A stretch of 64,000 bases of DNA from Blattabacterium cuenoti (GCF_014251655.1 NZ_CP059225.1:189854-253853); one strand, 5' to 3'. Positions 35,625 through 44,742 are shown, counted from the first letter of the stretch. Numbers and translations: made by a program. Notes: generated from the sequence alone by a model not told the origin.

Positions 35625-36390
35625 GGTAGATAGATTTTATATATTTTATTATGCTTTCTTCTAATTTATTTTCATTCAATGATTGAATAAAAGCACTTCC
35701 AATAATTCCTCCATTTGCATATTTACATGATAATTCAAAAGTTTTTCTATCTTTTATTCCAAATCCAATTAATTTTGGAATATTTATAGATAATTCTTGT
35801 ACACGTTCAAAAAAAGATATTTGTTTCCTACCAAAAGGTTCCACTTCTCCTGTTATAGAATTGGAAGAAACTAAATATAAAAATCCATCGGAAATCTGAC
35901 TTAAAAATTGGATTCTAGATGAATTTGTTTGAGGAGTTACTAAAAAAATCATAGATAATAAATGTTTTTTAAACAAATGACGATATTTATCTACAAATAT
36001 ATGAACAGGAAGATCTGGAAAAATTAATCCAGAAACACCTGATTTTTCACATTTATTTAAAAATTTTTCTTCTCCAAACTGATAAAATTGATTATAATAT
36101 CCCATAAGAATAATAGGAATTTTTATTTTTTTTTTAACTTTTTCAAGTTGAGAAAATAATAAAGGAATATTCATTCCTTTACCTAATGAAATTTGATTAC
36201 TTTTTTGAATTATCACTCCATCTGCTAAAGGATCAGAATAAGGGATCCCTATTTCTATTAAATCTACAAGATGTAGGTCTTGTAATATTTTTATTATTTT
36301 TAACGTATCCTCTGTATTAGGATAGCCAGCTGTAAAATAAATGCATAATATATTTTTTTTAATTTTTAATAAATCATGGATTTGGTTCAT
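35611..36390 (-). CDS. trpA: Tryptophan synthase alpha chain
   Basis: Cleaves indole glycerol phosphate and channels indole to TrpB. 259 residues from MNQIHDLLKIKKNILCIYFT, the conserved flavobacterial start. The frame is open to an ATG at 36426, but that would overlap trpB by 32 bp, so 36390 (or 36393) is preferred. Catalytic residues lie in LIEIGIPYSDPLADGVIIQ (Glu and Asp). Further blocks are GVSGLIFPDLP, SSNSITGE and LIGFGIKDRKTFE. It is the last gene of the trp operon and its end overlaps that of yggS on the other strand. Confidence 0.95.
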   Translation of the reverse strand: MNQIHDLLKIKKNILCIYFTAGYPNTEDTLKIIKILQDLHLVDLIEIGIPYSDPLADGVIIQKSNQISLGKGMNIPLLFSQLEKVKKKIKIPIILMGYYNQFYQFGEEKFLNKCEKSGVSGLIFPDLPVHIFVDKYRHLFKKHLLSMIFLVTPQTNSSRIQFLSQISDGFLYLVSSNSITGEVEPFGRKQISFFERVQELSINIPKLIGFGIKDRKTFELSCKYANGGIIGSAFIQSLNENKLEESIIKYIKSIYPNQK

Positions 36391-36394
36391 CATT

Positions 36395-37576
36395 TTAAAA
36401 TTTAGTAAAAAACTTATCATAAACATTCATATCTTTATCCCCTCTTCCAGATAAAGTCAAAATAACTATATCATTTTTTTCAAATGGTATTTTTTTTAAC
36501 GCAGCTAAAGCATGGGCACTTTCTAAAGCAGGTATTATTCCTTCTAATCTAATTAATTCATATCCTGCTTTTAAAGCTTCTTTATCTGTTGCATGTAAAA
36601 ACTTTACACGTTTTTTGACGAAAAGATTAGCAAACATAGGTCCTATTCCTGGATAATCTAATCCAGCAGATATAGAATGTGCCGGAATCACTTGTCCATC
36701 TTTATCCTGTAAAAGGATAGTCATACTTCCATGTAAAATCCCTTTTGATCCACAATGAATAGCAGCAGCTGTTTTTTTTGTTCTTATTCCTAATCCAGAA
36801 GCTTCTACTGCTATAAGATTTACATATTTATTATCCAAAAAGTGATAAAAAGATCCAGCTGCATTACTTCCTCCTCCTATACAAGAGATCATATAGTTAG
36901 GAAAACTAACTCCTTCTTGTTCTTTCAATTGTATTTTTATTTCTTCACTAATTACAGATTGAATATCCGCTACCATTTGAGGATAAGGGTGTGGTCCTAC
37001 AGTAGATCCTATTAAATAATAACTTTCTGGATGGATTATCCAGTAACGGATAGCTTCGTTAACTGCATCTTTAAGTGTTTTTTCTCCACTTATAACTGGA
37101 ATTACTTTTGATCCAAGGGATTTTATTCTTAGAACATTTGTATGTTGACGTTTCATATCTACTTCTCCCATGAAAACAATACATTCTAGGTTCATTAATG
37201 CACAAGTAGTAGCTGTTGCTACTCCATGTTGTCCAGCACCTGTTTCGGCAATAATTTTTTTCTTACCTAATTTTAGGGCCAATAGTGTTTGACCTATCGT
37301 ATTATTAATTTTATGGGAACCAGTATGATTAAGATCTTCTCTTTTAATATAAATTTTAGTTTTATATTTTTCTGAATATTTTTTACAAAAAAATAAAGGA
37401 GTTGGTCTTCCTACATAATTTTTTAATATTTTTTTGTATAATTTTTTAAATTCAAAACTTGTAAGGACTTCTTTATATTTACATTGTAATTCTTTTATAT
37501 TGTTATGCAACATTTCAGGAATAAATGCTCCTCCAAATTCTCCATAATATCCATTTTCATCAACGAAATATTTCAT
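36395..37576 (-). CDS. trpB: Tryptophan synthase beta chain
   Basis: Condenses indole with serine to tryptophan using PLP. 393 residues, typical. Blocks are GYYGEFGGAFIPEMLHNNI, RPTPLFFCKKYSEKY, REDLNHTGSHKINNTIGQ (PLP lysine), AETGAGQHGVATAT, GSTVGPHPYPQMV and the phosphate loop CIGGGSNAAGSFYHF. HSISAGLDYPGIGP is also present. It overlaps trpF by 4 bp. Serine from serC (34 kb) is its co-substrate. Confidence 0.96.
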   Translation of the reverse strand: MKYFVDENGYYGEFGGAFIPEMLHNNIKELQCKYKEVLTSFEFKKLYKKILKNYVGRPTPLFFCKKYSEKYKTKIYIKREDLNHTGSHKINNTIGQTLLALKLGKKKIIAETGAGQHGVATATTCALMNLECIVFMGEVDMKRQHTNVLRIKSLGSKVIPVISGEKTLKDAVNEAIRYWIIHPESYYLIGSTVGPHPYPQMVADIQSVISEEIKIQLKEQEGVSFPNYMISCIGGGSNAAGSFYHFLDNKYVNLIAVEASGLGIRTKKTAAAIHCGSKGILHGSMTILLQDKDGQVIPAHSISAGLDYPGIGPMFANLFVKKRVKFLHATDKEALKAGYELIRLEGIIPALESAHALAALKKIPFEKNDIVILTLSGRGDKDMNVYDKFFTKF

Positions 37577-38199
37577 AGATTTCTTATTTTTTTTATAAAG
37601 GTTTTTAAAGAATCATATTTTTTTTTTCCTGGACTAATTTCGAACTGACTATTAACATCTATCCCATACATTTTTGGATGTGAAAAATTTATAATCTTAC
37701 ATAAATCGTTTATCCCAATTCCTCCACTTAGAAAAAATGGAATATCTAAATTATATTCATAAAGTTTTTTCCAACAGAATTTTTTACCACTACCACCATA
37801 GTGAATGGTATGATTATCAAACAAAAAATAAGTACAGAAAGGAATATAATCTGTAACTTCTTGAAAAGAAAAAAAAGAATTTATTCTAAAACATTTGATC
37901 AATTTTAATCCTTTTTTGAATAATTTTTCACAAAAAATAGGACTTTCTATTCCATGTAATTGAATAAAATCTAATTTATTTTTTTTACTTATTTCTAAAA
38001 TATTTTTTTTCGATTCATTTACAAAAACACCGGTTTTAAATATTTCTTTTTTTAATTTTGGAATAATAAAGTTTGAACCTACAAATCTTGGAGAATAAGA
38101 ATAAAATATAAATCCGATAAAATCAGGATTTAGATCAGAAATTTTTAATATATGATATTTCATTCCACATATTTTTATTTTTAATGATTTCTTTATCAT
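37573..38199 (-). CDS. trpF: Phosphoribosylanthranilate isomerase
   Basis: Amadori rearrangement of phosphoribosylanthranilate. 208 residues, TIM barrel. Blocks are LKIKICGMKYHILKI with the catalytic Cys, FIGFIFYSYSPRFVG, GVFVNESKKNILEI, LDFIQLHGIESP, and near the end FFLSGGIGINDLC and YGIDVNSQFEISPGKKKYD with the catalytic Asp and phosphate site. It overlaps trpB and trpC by 4 bp each, as part of a tightly coupled operon. Confidence 0.94.
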   Translation of the reverse strand: MIKKSLKIKICGMKYHILKISDLNPDFIGFIFYSYSPRFVGSNFIIPKLKKEIFKTGVFVNESKKNILEISKKNKLDFIQLHGIESPIFCEKLFKKGLKLIKCFRINSFFSFQEVTDYIPFCTYFLFDNHTIHYGGSGKKFCWKKLYEYNLDIPFFLSGGIGINDLCKIINFSHPKMYGIDVNSQFEISPGKKKYDSLKTFIKKIRNL

Positions 38200-38999
38200 G
38201 AACTGATCCCATTTATTCTTTTTAATAATAATTTCATAAAATATTTACAAATTATTCCAGGATGTTTCCCTTTCATGAAATATTCTCCAATTAAAAAACC
38301 TTGAACCCCTATTTTAATCAATTTTAAAATAACATTTATATTATTAATTCCACTTTCTGCTATTTTTATATAATTGCCAGGAATTTTTGAATATAGATTC
38401 AAACTAGTATTATGATCTACAATGAAATTTTGTAAGTTTCTATTATTAATTCCTATAATATCTAAATTTTCTGTTATTTTATCTATATCAAATTCATTAT
38501 GTATCTCCAATATCACTTCTAATCCTAACTCTTTTGCAAGTTTTGAGAAATTTTTTATTTTCATCTTAGAAAGAATTCCTGCAATTAGTAAAATTACATC
38601 AGCTCCTATAGATTTAGATTCTATAATTTGATATTCATCAATAATGAAATCTTTTCTTAATATAGGAATAGAAACAATAGAACGAGATTTTTTTATATTT
38701 TCATTTTTTCCATAAAAAAAACGATGATCTGTAAGAATAGATATTCCGCTAACTTCTGCAGATTCATAACCTGAAACTACTTTTTCTACCGAAATTGTAT
38801 TATTGATAATTCCTTTAGATGGAGATCCTGACTTAAATTCTGCAATGATTCCAATTTTACTATTTTTTATTTTTTCAACTAAAGAAAAAGTTTTTCTATT
38901 AAAAAATAGACTATTTTCCAATTTTTTTATAGGACAAATAATTTTATTATTGGATATTTCTTTTTCTTTTTCAGACAGGATTTTATCAAGAATATTCAT
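38196..38999 (-). CDS. trpC: Indole-3-glycerol phosphate synthase
   Basis: Ring closure to indole glycerol phosphate. 267 residues, TIM barrel with an N-terminal helical cap. Blocks are IGIIAEFKSGSPSKGII (catalytic Lys), GISILTDHRFFYG, PILRKDFIIDEYQIIESKSI, ADVILLIAGIL, LGLEVILEIHNEFD, IIGINNRNLQNF and IKIAESGINN. It overlaps trpF and trpD by 4 bp. TrpC and TrpF are separate here rather than fused as in E. coli. Confidence 0.95.
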   Translation of the reverse strand: MNILDKILSEKEKEISNNKIICPIKKLENSLFFNRKTFSLVEKIKNSKIGIIAEFKSGSPSKGIINNTISVEKVVSGYESAEVSGISILTDHRFFYGKNENIKKSRSIVSIPILRKDFIIDEYQIIESKSIGADVILLIAGILSKMKIKNFSKLAKELGLEVILEIHNEFDIDKITENLDIIGINNRNLQNFIVDHNTSLNLYSKIPGNYIKIAESGINNINVILKLIKIGVQGFLIGEYFMKGKHPGIICKYFMKLLLKRINGISS

Positions 39000-39997
39000 A
39001 AACTTAATAACTTTTTTAGAATATTCTTAGCTTTTCCACTTTTCAAAGAGTATTTTGCTTTATCATAATTATTTTCAAGACTATCTTTATTTAATAAACT
39101 CAAGGCAAAGGTGGCGTTTGTTAAAACAACTTCATTTTGATATAAAGTTCCTTCTCCAGATAAAACGCTAATAAATATACGAATATTTTCTTCCGTATTT
39201 TTTCCTCCTTTTAATTCATTAGGATTTACTTTAATTTTATTTAATCCTATGTCTATTAATTCATCTATAGAGTATAATGTTTCTCCTTTTGGAGTATAAC
39301 ACTTTATATCACTAGTTAACGTTATTTCGTCATATCCATCTAAACTATGTACAATAGCATAATTATTTTTTGTATTTTGATACATATAATAATATATTCT
39401 TGCTAATTCTAAATTATTTACTCCTAATAATTGATTTTTGGGATTTCCTGGATTAAGTAAAGGACCAAGTGTATTAAAAATAGTTTTAATTCCTAATTCT
39501 TTTCTTGCTTTATATACAATATTTAACATTGGATGAAACATAGGTGCATGTAAATAACAGATTCCCACTTTATCTAACTGATTTTTTAAATTTTCTTCTT
39601 TATTTGTAAAATTATATCCTAATCCTTTTAATATATTAGAAGATCCGGTTATAGAAGAAGAACTAAAACTACCATGTTTAATTACTTTTTCTCCAGCTCC
39701 TGCTACTATGAAACATGCTAAAGTAGAAATATTAAAAGTATTTTTTTTATCTCCACCTGTTCCTACAATATCAATTGCATTAAATTCTGTAAAATTTATT
39801 TTGATGCATAATTCCATCATTGCTTGCCTAAAACCTCCTATTTCTTCTAAAGTAGGAGATCTCATATTATATATAGAAGTGAGAGCGATGGTTTGTGTTT
39901 GATTTATTTTTCCTTTTGATAATTCTATAAAAAGATTTTTAGCCTCTTGTTGAGTGAGTGTTCTTTCTAAAAAAAGATTTTCTAATGCTTTATTCAT
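38996..39997 (-). CDS. trpD: Anthranilate phosphoribosyltransferase
   Basis: Transfers phosphoribose from PRPP to anthranilate. 333 residues. The PRPP-binding glycine-rich motif is AIDIVGTGGDKKNTFNIST (GTGGD at about 79-83), with KHGSFSSSSITGSSNILKGL and FNTLGPLLNPGNPKNQLLGV also conserved. The usual KHGNR is replaced here by KHGSF. It overlaps trpC by 4 bp and lies 7 bp after trpG. Confidence 0.94.
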   Translation of the reverse strand: MNKALENLFLERTLTQQEAKNLFIELSKGKINQTQTIALTSIYNMRSPTLEEIGGFRQAMMELCIKINFTEFNAIDIVGTGGDKKNTFNISTLACFIVAGAGEKVIKHGSFSSSSITGSSNILKGLGYNFTNKEENLKNQLDKVGICYLHAPMFHPMLNIVYKARKELGIKTIFNTLGPLLNPGNPKNQLLGVNNLELARIYYYMYQNTKNNYAIVHSLDGYDEITLTSDIKCYTPKGETLYSIDELIDIGLNKIKVNPNELKGGKNTEENIRIFISVLSGEGTLYQNEVVLTNATFALSLLNKDSLENNYDKAKYSLKSGKAKNILKKLLSL

Positions 39998-40004
39998 AAA
40001 TTAT

Positions 40005-40580
40005 TTATTTGTTTTTCAACCAATTATCTATAATTTTTTCCCCATATGGAGTTAAAATAGATTCTGGATGGAATTGTACTCCACGTACATCATACGATTT
40101 ATGACGTAAAGCCATTATTTCTCCTTTATCTCCAATAGCTGTTATTTTAAGTTCTTTAGGAAAATTATGTGGGGATATAATCCAAGAATGATAGCGTCCA
40201 ACTTTTATTTCTCTAGGTAATTTTTTAAAAAGAATTTCTTTTGGATCTACGATTTTTATCAAACTAGAAATTCCATGATAAACTTCTTTTGTATTTAGAA
40301 GAGTCGCTCCAAACACTTCACCTATAGCTTGTTGTCCTAAACAAACTCCAAAAATACTCTTAGTAGAGGCAAAAGTTTTTACTAAAGGCTTTAAAATATG
40401 GGCTTCATCAGGTATTCCAGGACCTGGAGAAAGAATAATCTTGTTATATTTTTCTATATCTGATAATTTTATTTCGTTATTTCTATATACTTGTATAGGA
40501 TTGTTTGTTAATGTTTTTACAACATGAACAAGGTTATAGGTAAAAGAATCATAATTATCCAAAATCAGTATTTTTTTCAT
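40005..40580 (-). CDS. trpG: Anthranilate synthase component II (glutamine amidotransferase)
   Basis: Supplies ammonia from glutamine to TrpE. 191 residues. Blocks are KKILILDNYDSFTYNLVHVV, IILSPGPGIPDEA, SIFGVCLGQQAIGEVFGA with the nucleophile Cys, and the His-Glu pair VRGVQFHPESILTPYG. It overlaps trpE by 4 bp and precedes trpD by 7 bp. TrpG and TrpD are separate. It could also serve folate (PabA) function if no second copy exists elsewhere. Confidence 0.95.
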   Translation of the reverse strand: MKKILILDNYDSFTYNLVHVVKTLTNNPIQVYRNNEIKLSDIEKYNKIILSPGPGIPDEAHILKPLVKTFASTKSIFGVCLGQQAIGEVFGATLLNTKEVYHGISSLIKIVDPKEILFKKLPREIKVGRYHSWIISPHNFPKELKITAIGDKGEIMALRHKSYDVRGVQFHPESILTPYGEKIIDNWLKNK

Positions 40581-41986
40581 ATATTTCTAGCTAATTCGAT
40601 AGCCTTAAATAAAGCCATCAGCTTATTATTTACTTCCTCTAATTCTTTTTCTTCTTTAGAATTAGAAACAATACCTGCACCAGCTTGTAAAAAAAGAGAG
40701 TTATTTTTACTTACAAAAGAACGAATGATTATAGCGGTATTAATGCAAGAATTATTCAAACCAAAAAAACCAATAGCTCCTCCATAAACTCCTCTATGTT
40801 GATTTTCTATTTTATCTATTAACTCCATAGCTTTATATTTTGGAGCTCCAGAAAGTGTTCCTGCAGGAAAAGTATCTCCGAATACTTTAATATTTGATAT
40901 ATTATCTTCTAATTTACCAGATACTTTAGACACCATGTGTAATACATGAGAAAAAAATTGTATTTCTTTAAATACTTCTACTTGTACATTGGAAGAATTT
41001 TTACTTAGGTCATTTCTTGCTAAATCTACTAACATGACGTGTTCTGCATTTTCTTTTGGATCTTTAGAAAGAGATTCAGATAATTTTTTATCTTTATATT
41101 CTGACCCAGATCTTCGTATAGTTCCTGCTATAGGGTTGATATAAGCTTTTTGTTTATTAATGATTAATTGCGATTCTGGAGAAGAACCAAATAATTTATA
41201 ATTTCCATAATCAAAATAAAAAAGATAAGGAGAAGGATTGATAAATCGTAAAGCCCTATATACGTTAAATTCATCTCCCTTGAATTTTTGTTGAAATTGT
41301 CTAGATAATACTATCTGAAAAACATCTCCACGGAAACAAGCTTTTATTCCTTGAGCCACCATTTTTTTGTATTCTGTATCAGTAACATTTGAAGAACGAT
41401 TTCCAATGGATTGAAATGGAAAAGAAGAAAAATTTTTCTTTTTTACTAATTCTATTAACTGGTCTATATAGGTTTTTTTATCAAAATCAGAAAATTGATG
41501 TTCAATTAAATATATTTCATGATAAAAATGATGAAATACAATTAAATTTTTATAAAATCCAAATCGTATTTGTGGAATGTTATAGATATCTTTTATAGAA
41601 GCATAAAATTGAATATTTTCAAAATATTGAATACTATCATAAGAGATATACCCATATAATCCAGAATAAGAAACAGAAGTATTTACACTTTTAAACTTTT
41701 TAAAAAAATCCTCGATAAATGTTTGTATATCTAATTTATCGTTTATAAATATGTGTTTATGAATACAGTTTGGGTATGATATTCGTAAGACATTATTATC
41801 TAGAATTAATTCCGAAATTGGATTGATGCAAAGAATAGAAGAATGACTTTTTGATAATTGACAATTATAAGATTCTAATAATAAAGTATTTGGAAAAATA
41901 TCTCTTAGTTTTAAATATAATTCTATTGGGGTAGTACTATCAGCTAAAATTTTTTTCTGAATAGTTCTAAAATTAAATTTAAACAT
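40577..41986 (-). CDS. trpE: Anthranilate synthase component I
   Basis: Makes anthranilate from chorismate. 469 residues. The C-terminal chorismate domain has FQIVLSRQFQQKFKGDEFN, FGSSPESQLIINKQK, INPIAGTIRRSG, MLVDLARNDLSKNSSN, HMVSKVSGKL and TFPAGTLSGAPKYKAMELID. Near the N-terminus, LLLESYNC keeps the LLES element that belongs to the tryptophan feedback site in other TrpE proteins, so feedback inhibition may be retained (inference). It leads the seven-gene operon trpEGDCFBA and is divergent from the porin-like gene. Confidence 0.95.
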   Translation of the reverse strand: MFKFNFRTIQKKILADSTTPIELYLKLRDIFPNTLLLESYNCQLSKSHSSILCINPISELILDNNVLRISYPNCIHKHIFINDKLDIQTFIEDFFKKFKSVNTSVSYSGLYGYISYDSIQYFENIQFYASIKDIYNIPQIRFGFYKNLIVFHHFYHEIYLIEHQFSDFDKKTYIDQLIELVKKKNFSSFPFQSIGNRSSNVTDTEYKKMVAQGIKACFRGDVFQIVLSRQFQQKFKGDEFNVYRALRFINPSPYLFYFDYGNYKLFGSSPESQLIINKQKAYINPIAGTIRRSGSEYKDKKLSESLSKDPKENAEHVMLVDLARNDLSKNSSNVQVEVFKEIQFFSHVLHMVSKVSGKLEDNISNIKVFGDTFPAGTLSGAPKYKAMELIDKIENQHRGVYGGAIGFFGLNNSCINTAIIIRSFVSKNNSLFLQAGAGIVSNSKEEKELEEVNNKLMALFKAIELARNI

Positions 41987-42044
41987 GATTTATGGTATTT
42001 TTACATGATGAAAAAGACTGTCATAAAGACGAGCCTTAATAAAA

Positions 42045-42139
42045 ATAGATGTCTTAAATTAATTAGAATACCATTTACTTTTAAAATTAAAAAATGACAC
42101 TTAATTCCATACAAATATATATAAATTTTTGACATCTAT
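42045..42139. repeat. 14/16 inverted repeat in the trpE-porin divergent region
   Basis: Left arm 42045-42060 is ATAGATGTCTTAAATT. The reverse complement of the right arm 42124-42139 is ATAGATGTCAAAAATT, so 14 of 16 positions match, including a 9-bp perfect block. The arms are 63 bp apart. The right arm overlaps a TTGACA (42129-42134) that could be the -35 of the porin-like gene, and the left arm lies in the trp leader. It could be a pair of operator half-sites or a long-range stem; function is unknown. Confidence 0.55.
42112..42119 (-). promoter_or_regulatory. Possible -7 box of the trp operon promoter
   Basis: The minus strand reads TATATTTG, an exact TAnnTTTG match, about 125 bp upstream of the trpE ATG. 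It would give a leader of roughly 120 bases. That leader has no short reading frame with Trp codons, so classical trp attenuation is not supported. No -33 TTG is seen. The same octamer precedes hisG. Confidence 0.4.
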
Positions 42140-42155
42140 GGATGTTAATTATAAA
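42129..42155 (+). promoter_or_regulatory. Possible sigma-70-like promoter of the porin-like gene
   Basis: TTGACA at 42129-42134 is followed 15 bp later by TATAAA at 42150-42155, about 25 bp before the ATG at 42180. The hexamers resemble housekeeping promoter elements, but the spacer is short and Bacteroidota normally use other motifs. Confidence 0.3.
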
Positions 42156-42179
42156 TAGTGCAATTTATAGTTCAATTAT

Positions 42180-44039
42180 ATGAAAATAATCATTTTTACT
42201 TTTTTATTTTTTTTATCTCCTATGGATCATTCTATAAAACAAAAAATTATGGATTTAAAAATTGATAAAAAAGAAGATATAGAAATTTATCATCCTATTG
42301 ATGAAGATTATAAATTTTGGACTGAAGAAAAAAATTTTAATAAGATATTATTAGATACAAAATCTTTTTCTATCAATAAATATTATTCTCATAATTTCTT
42401 TAAAAAAGATGATTTTGGATCATTTTATTATAAAAATGGAAAAGAGTTGTTAATTCCTAATAGGAAAAATAATGAAAATATTTATTTTAGTAATCCACGA
42501 AAAATGCTTTTTTTTGAAGATTATTTTTTATCACGTGAAAAAATTCAATATTTTGATGTTAAAACTCCTACTTCAGAAATTTTATATGCAAAAAATTATT
42601 CTTTTCAAGATTCTTTTAAAGAAAAAATGCTAGAAGTTTTTTTTTCTCAAAGTCCAAATGAAGAAACCAATTATTCCATAGAATATAGAAATATCTATTC
42701 TATTAGATATAGTCCTTTTTTTGATAAAAGTAAAAATTTATTTATTACTACTTTTAATTATCAAGATCATAATAATGATCGTTATAAACTATGGGGTCAT
42801 TATATTTTTCAAAAGTTTTCTTTCAAAGAAAAAGAAAAAATTGTAAAATGGAATATTAATAATACTATTTTTTTTGATAAAAATCAATTCACTTATCAAA
42901 GATTCTATATAAATTTTGTTCAAAAAATTTTTGAACGAGATAAAGATAAATTTTTTTCTTTAAAAACTTATATAGAATATGATAAATATCATAAAGATCG
43001 TATTTTATCTTATCAAAATAATATAATTCATCATTTCCATTCTAGAAATGGTTTATTTCTAATTTTTTTTAGAAAAAAATTTAATATGGAAATTGGAGGT
43101 ATTTTAGATACAATAAATTATCAATTATTTTTTATCAATGAATATAATATGAGAATAGTTCCTAAAAATAAAAATATAAAAAATTTTTCTATAGAAACCA
43201 AAATAAATTATCCGATTAACGATATTTTTGAATTTCATTCAAATGCAAAATGGATAATAGATCATGATCATCATTTAACATTATTAACAGGCCCTATTTT
43301 TTATATACATGGTAATATAATGTTAAAAAATATTTTTTTATTTCCAAAAAGTCGATTGTTAACTCAGTTTATAATTGCTAAAAATATGACCAATACTGAT
43401 ATTATTTCCCTTTATATTTTAAAAAAAAATAAAGATTGTTATAATAATAAACGAATAAATACACTTCTTTTTAATCAAGAAAAAACAATTGATTTTTCTT
43501 TTTTTTATGATAAAAATTATCATATGTCTTTTTCTGTATCTGAATATTCATTTAAAGATAATGATGAAAAAGAAAAAATAGAAGATTTTTTTTATCATAA
43601 GAATATTCAATTATATAAATTAAAATTGAAAACTATACATGAATATTGGAAATTTCAATTACACAATATTTTTTTATATCAAAAATATAATTCAGATACA
43701 TTTATTTTTTCTATTCCCAATTTTTTATCAAGAAATACAATCTATTTTAAGGATAATTATTTTAATAAATCTTTATCTATGCAAACCGGTTTTTCCGTTC
43801 ACTATTTTAGTAATTTTTATCATCAAGATATTATATATCCATTTGATTTACATATATTTTCATCAGAAAAAGAATGTATTCCCAATCAAATTGGAGGAGA
43901 TTTTTTATTCAATTATTTCTTGAACTTTAAAATATATAGAACTATATTGTATTTTGAATTAAAAAACGTAGGTAATCTTTCAAAAAAGGATAATGACTTT
44001 CTTATAAAAATGGGATTATTGTGGAATCTTTTTACTTGA
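42180..44039 (+). CDS. Putative outer-membrane porin (Porin_10-like)
   Basis: 619 residues, very rich in Phe, Tyr, Lys, Asn and Ile. A short hydrophobic N-terminus (IIIFTFLFFLSP) is a probable signal peptide. The region about 60-170 contains INKYYSHNFFKKDDFGSFYY, FDVKTPTSEILYAKNYSFQD and SPNEETNYSIEYRN, which resemble the N-terminal part of the flavobacterial putative porin family (Porin_10). The rest has many alternating aromatic stretches consistent with beta strands, ending in LIKMGLLWNLFT. I infer an outer-membrane beta barrel. Substrate is unknown. It is divergent from trpE and followed by a glucosaminidase gene 43 bp later. Confidence 0.72.
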   Translation: MKIIIFTFLFFLSPMDHSIKQKIMDLKIDKKEDIEIYHPIDEDYKFWTEEKNFNKILLDTKSFSINKYYSHNFFKKDDFGSFYYKNGKELLIPNRKNNENIYFSNPRKMLFFEDYFLSREKIQYFDVKTPTSEILYAKNYSFQDSFKEKMLEVFFSQSPNEETNYSIEYRNIYSIRYSPFFDKSKNLFITTFNYQDHNNDRYKLWGHYIFQKFSFKEKEKIVKWNINNTIFFDKNQFTYQRFYINFVQKIFERDKDKFFSLKTYIEYDKYHKDRILSYQNNIIHHFHSRNGLFLIFFRKKFNMEIGGILDTINYQLFFINEYNMRIVPKNKNIKNFSIETKINYPINDIFEFHSNAKWIIDHDHHLTLLTGPIFYIHGNIMLKNIFLFPKSRLLTQFIIAKNMTNTDIISLYILKKNKDCYNNKRINTLLFNQEKTIDFSFFYDKNYHMSFSVSEYSFKDNDEKEKIEDFFYHKNIQLYKLKLKTIHEYWKFQLHNIFLYQKYNSDTFIFSIPNFLSRNTIYFKDNYFNKSLSMQTGFSVHYFSNFYHQDIIYPFDLHIFSSEKECIPNQIGGDFLFNYFLNFKIYRTILYFELKNVGNLSKKDNDFLIKMGLLWNLFT

Positions 44040-44082
44040 TTTCGATGAAAAACGTAATTTTATTAATAAAGTTAAATTATAA

Positions 44083-44742
44083 ATGAGAAATATTTTTTAT
44101 TTTTTTTTGTTATTTTTTATGTATTCATCTTATTCTTTTTCAGAAAATTCAGAAGAAATAGAAAATATGATAAAATACATTAAAAAATACGCTGTTTTTG
44201 CTATTGAAGAAATGGAAAAATTTGGAATACCAGCTAGTATTAAACTAGGACAAGGTTTGTTAGAATCTTCTATTGGAAATAGTTCTTTATCAAAAGCTAC
44301 TAATAATCATTTTGGAATTAAATGTGGAATAAATTGGACGGGAGAATCTTATTATCATGATGATGATTCTTCAAAAGAATGTTTTCGTAAATATAACACA
44401 GTAAAAGATTCGTTTATAGATCATTCTAAATTTTTGAAAAAACCACGTTATTCTAAATTATTTTTGTTAAAAAAGAATGATTATAAAGCCTGGGCTATAG
44501 AATTACAAAAAGCGGGATATGCTACTTCCTCAAAGTACTCAAATTTATTAATTCATCAAATAGAAAAATATTATTTATGGAAGTTTGATGAAGATAGGGA
44601 TCATGATATCGATAAAAGAATCGATTCATACTTAACTTTTATTAATAAAAGAAATAAAAAGTATGATTCTTTTTTCATAAGAAAAATATGGTTTTTTTAT
44701 AAAATTTACCTTTTAATTAAGAAAAAAATAAATGATTCTTAA
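44083..44742 (+). CDS. Secreted glucosaminidase-domain cell wall hydrolase
   Basis: Peptidoglycan hydrolase of the mannosyl-glycoprotein endo-beta-N-acetylglucosaminidase (FlgJ-like) family, acting in the periplasm. 219 residues: signal peptide (about 1-20, ending SYSFS), then the domain (about 30-175) with IPASIKLGQGLLESSIGNS (candidate catalytic Glu61), ATNNHFGIKCG, ECFRKYNTVKDSFIDHSKFL and KAWAIELQKAGYATSSKYS. Flavobacterial relatives often end with LysM repeats; none is seen here, only a basic hydrophobic tail. gcvH follows after 18 bp. Confidence 0.88.
   Translation: MRNIFYFFLLFFMYSSYSFSENSEEIENMIKYIKKYAVFAIEEMEKFGIPASIKLGQGLLESSIGNSSLSKATNNHFGIKCGINWTGESYYHDDDSSKECFRKYNTVKDSFIDHSKFLKKPRYSKLFLLKKNDYKAWAIELQKAGYATSSKYSNLLIHQIEKYYLWKFDEDRDHDIDKRIDSYLTFINKRNKKYDSFFIRKIWFFYKIYLLIKKKINDS

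Noticed and set aside
36391-36426. 12-codon N-terminal extension of trpA
   Set aside because: It overlaps the end of trpB and does not resemble TrpA, whose conserved start fits 36390.
41987-42120. Classical trp attenuator with leader peptide
   Set aside because: The short frames in the leader contain no Trp codons, and no terminator hairpin with a T run was found.
43639-43923. Second plus-strand frame of 94 codons within the porin-like gene
   Set aside because: It overlaps the porin-like frame fully, and that frame has homology and continues across it.
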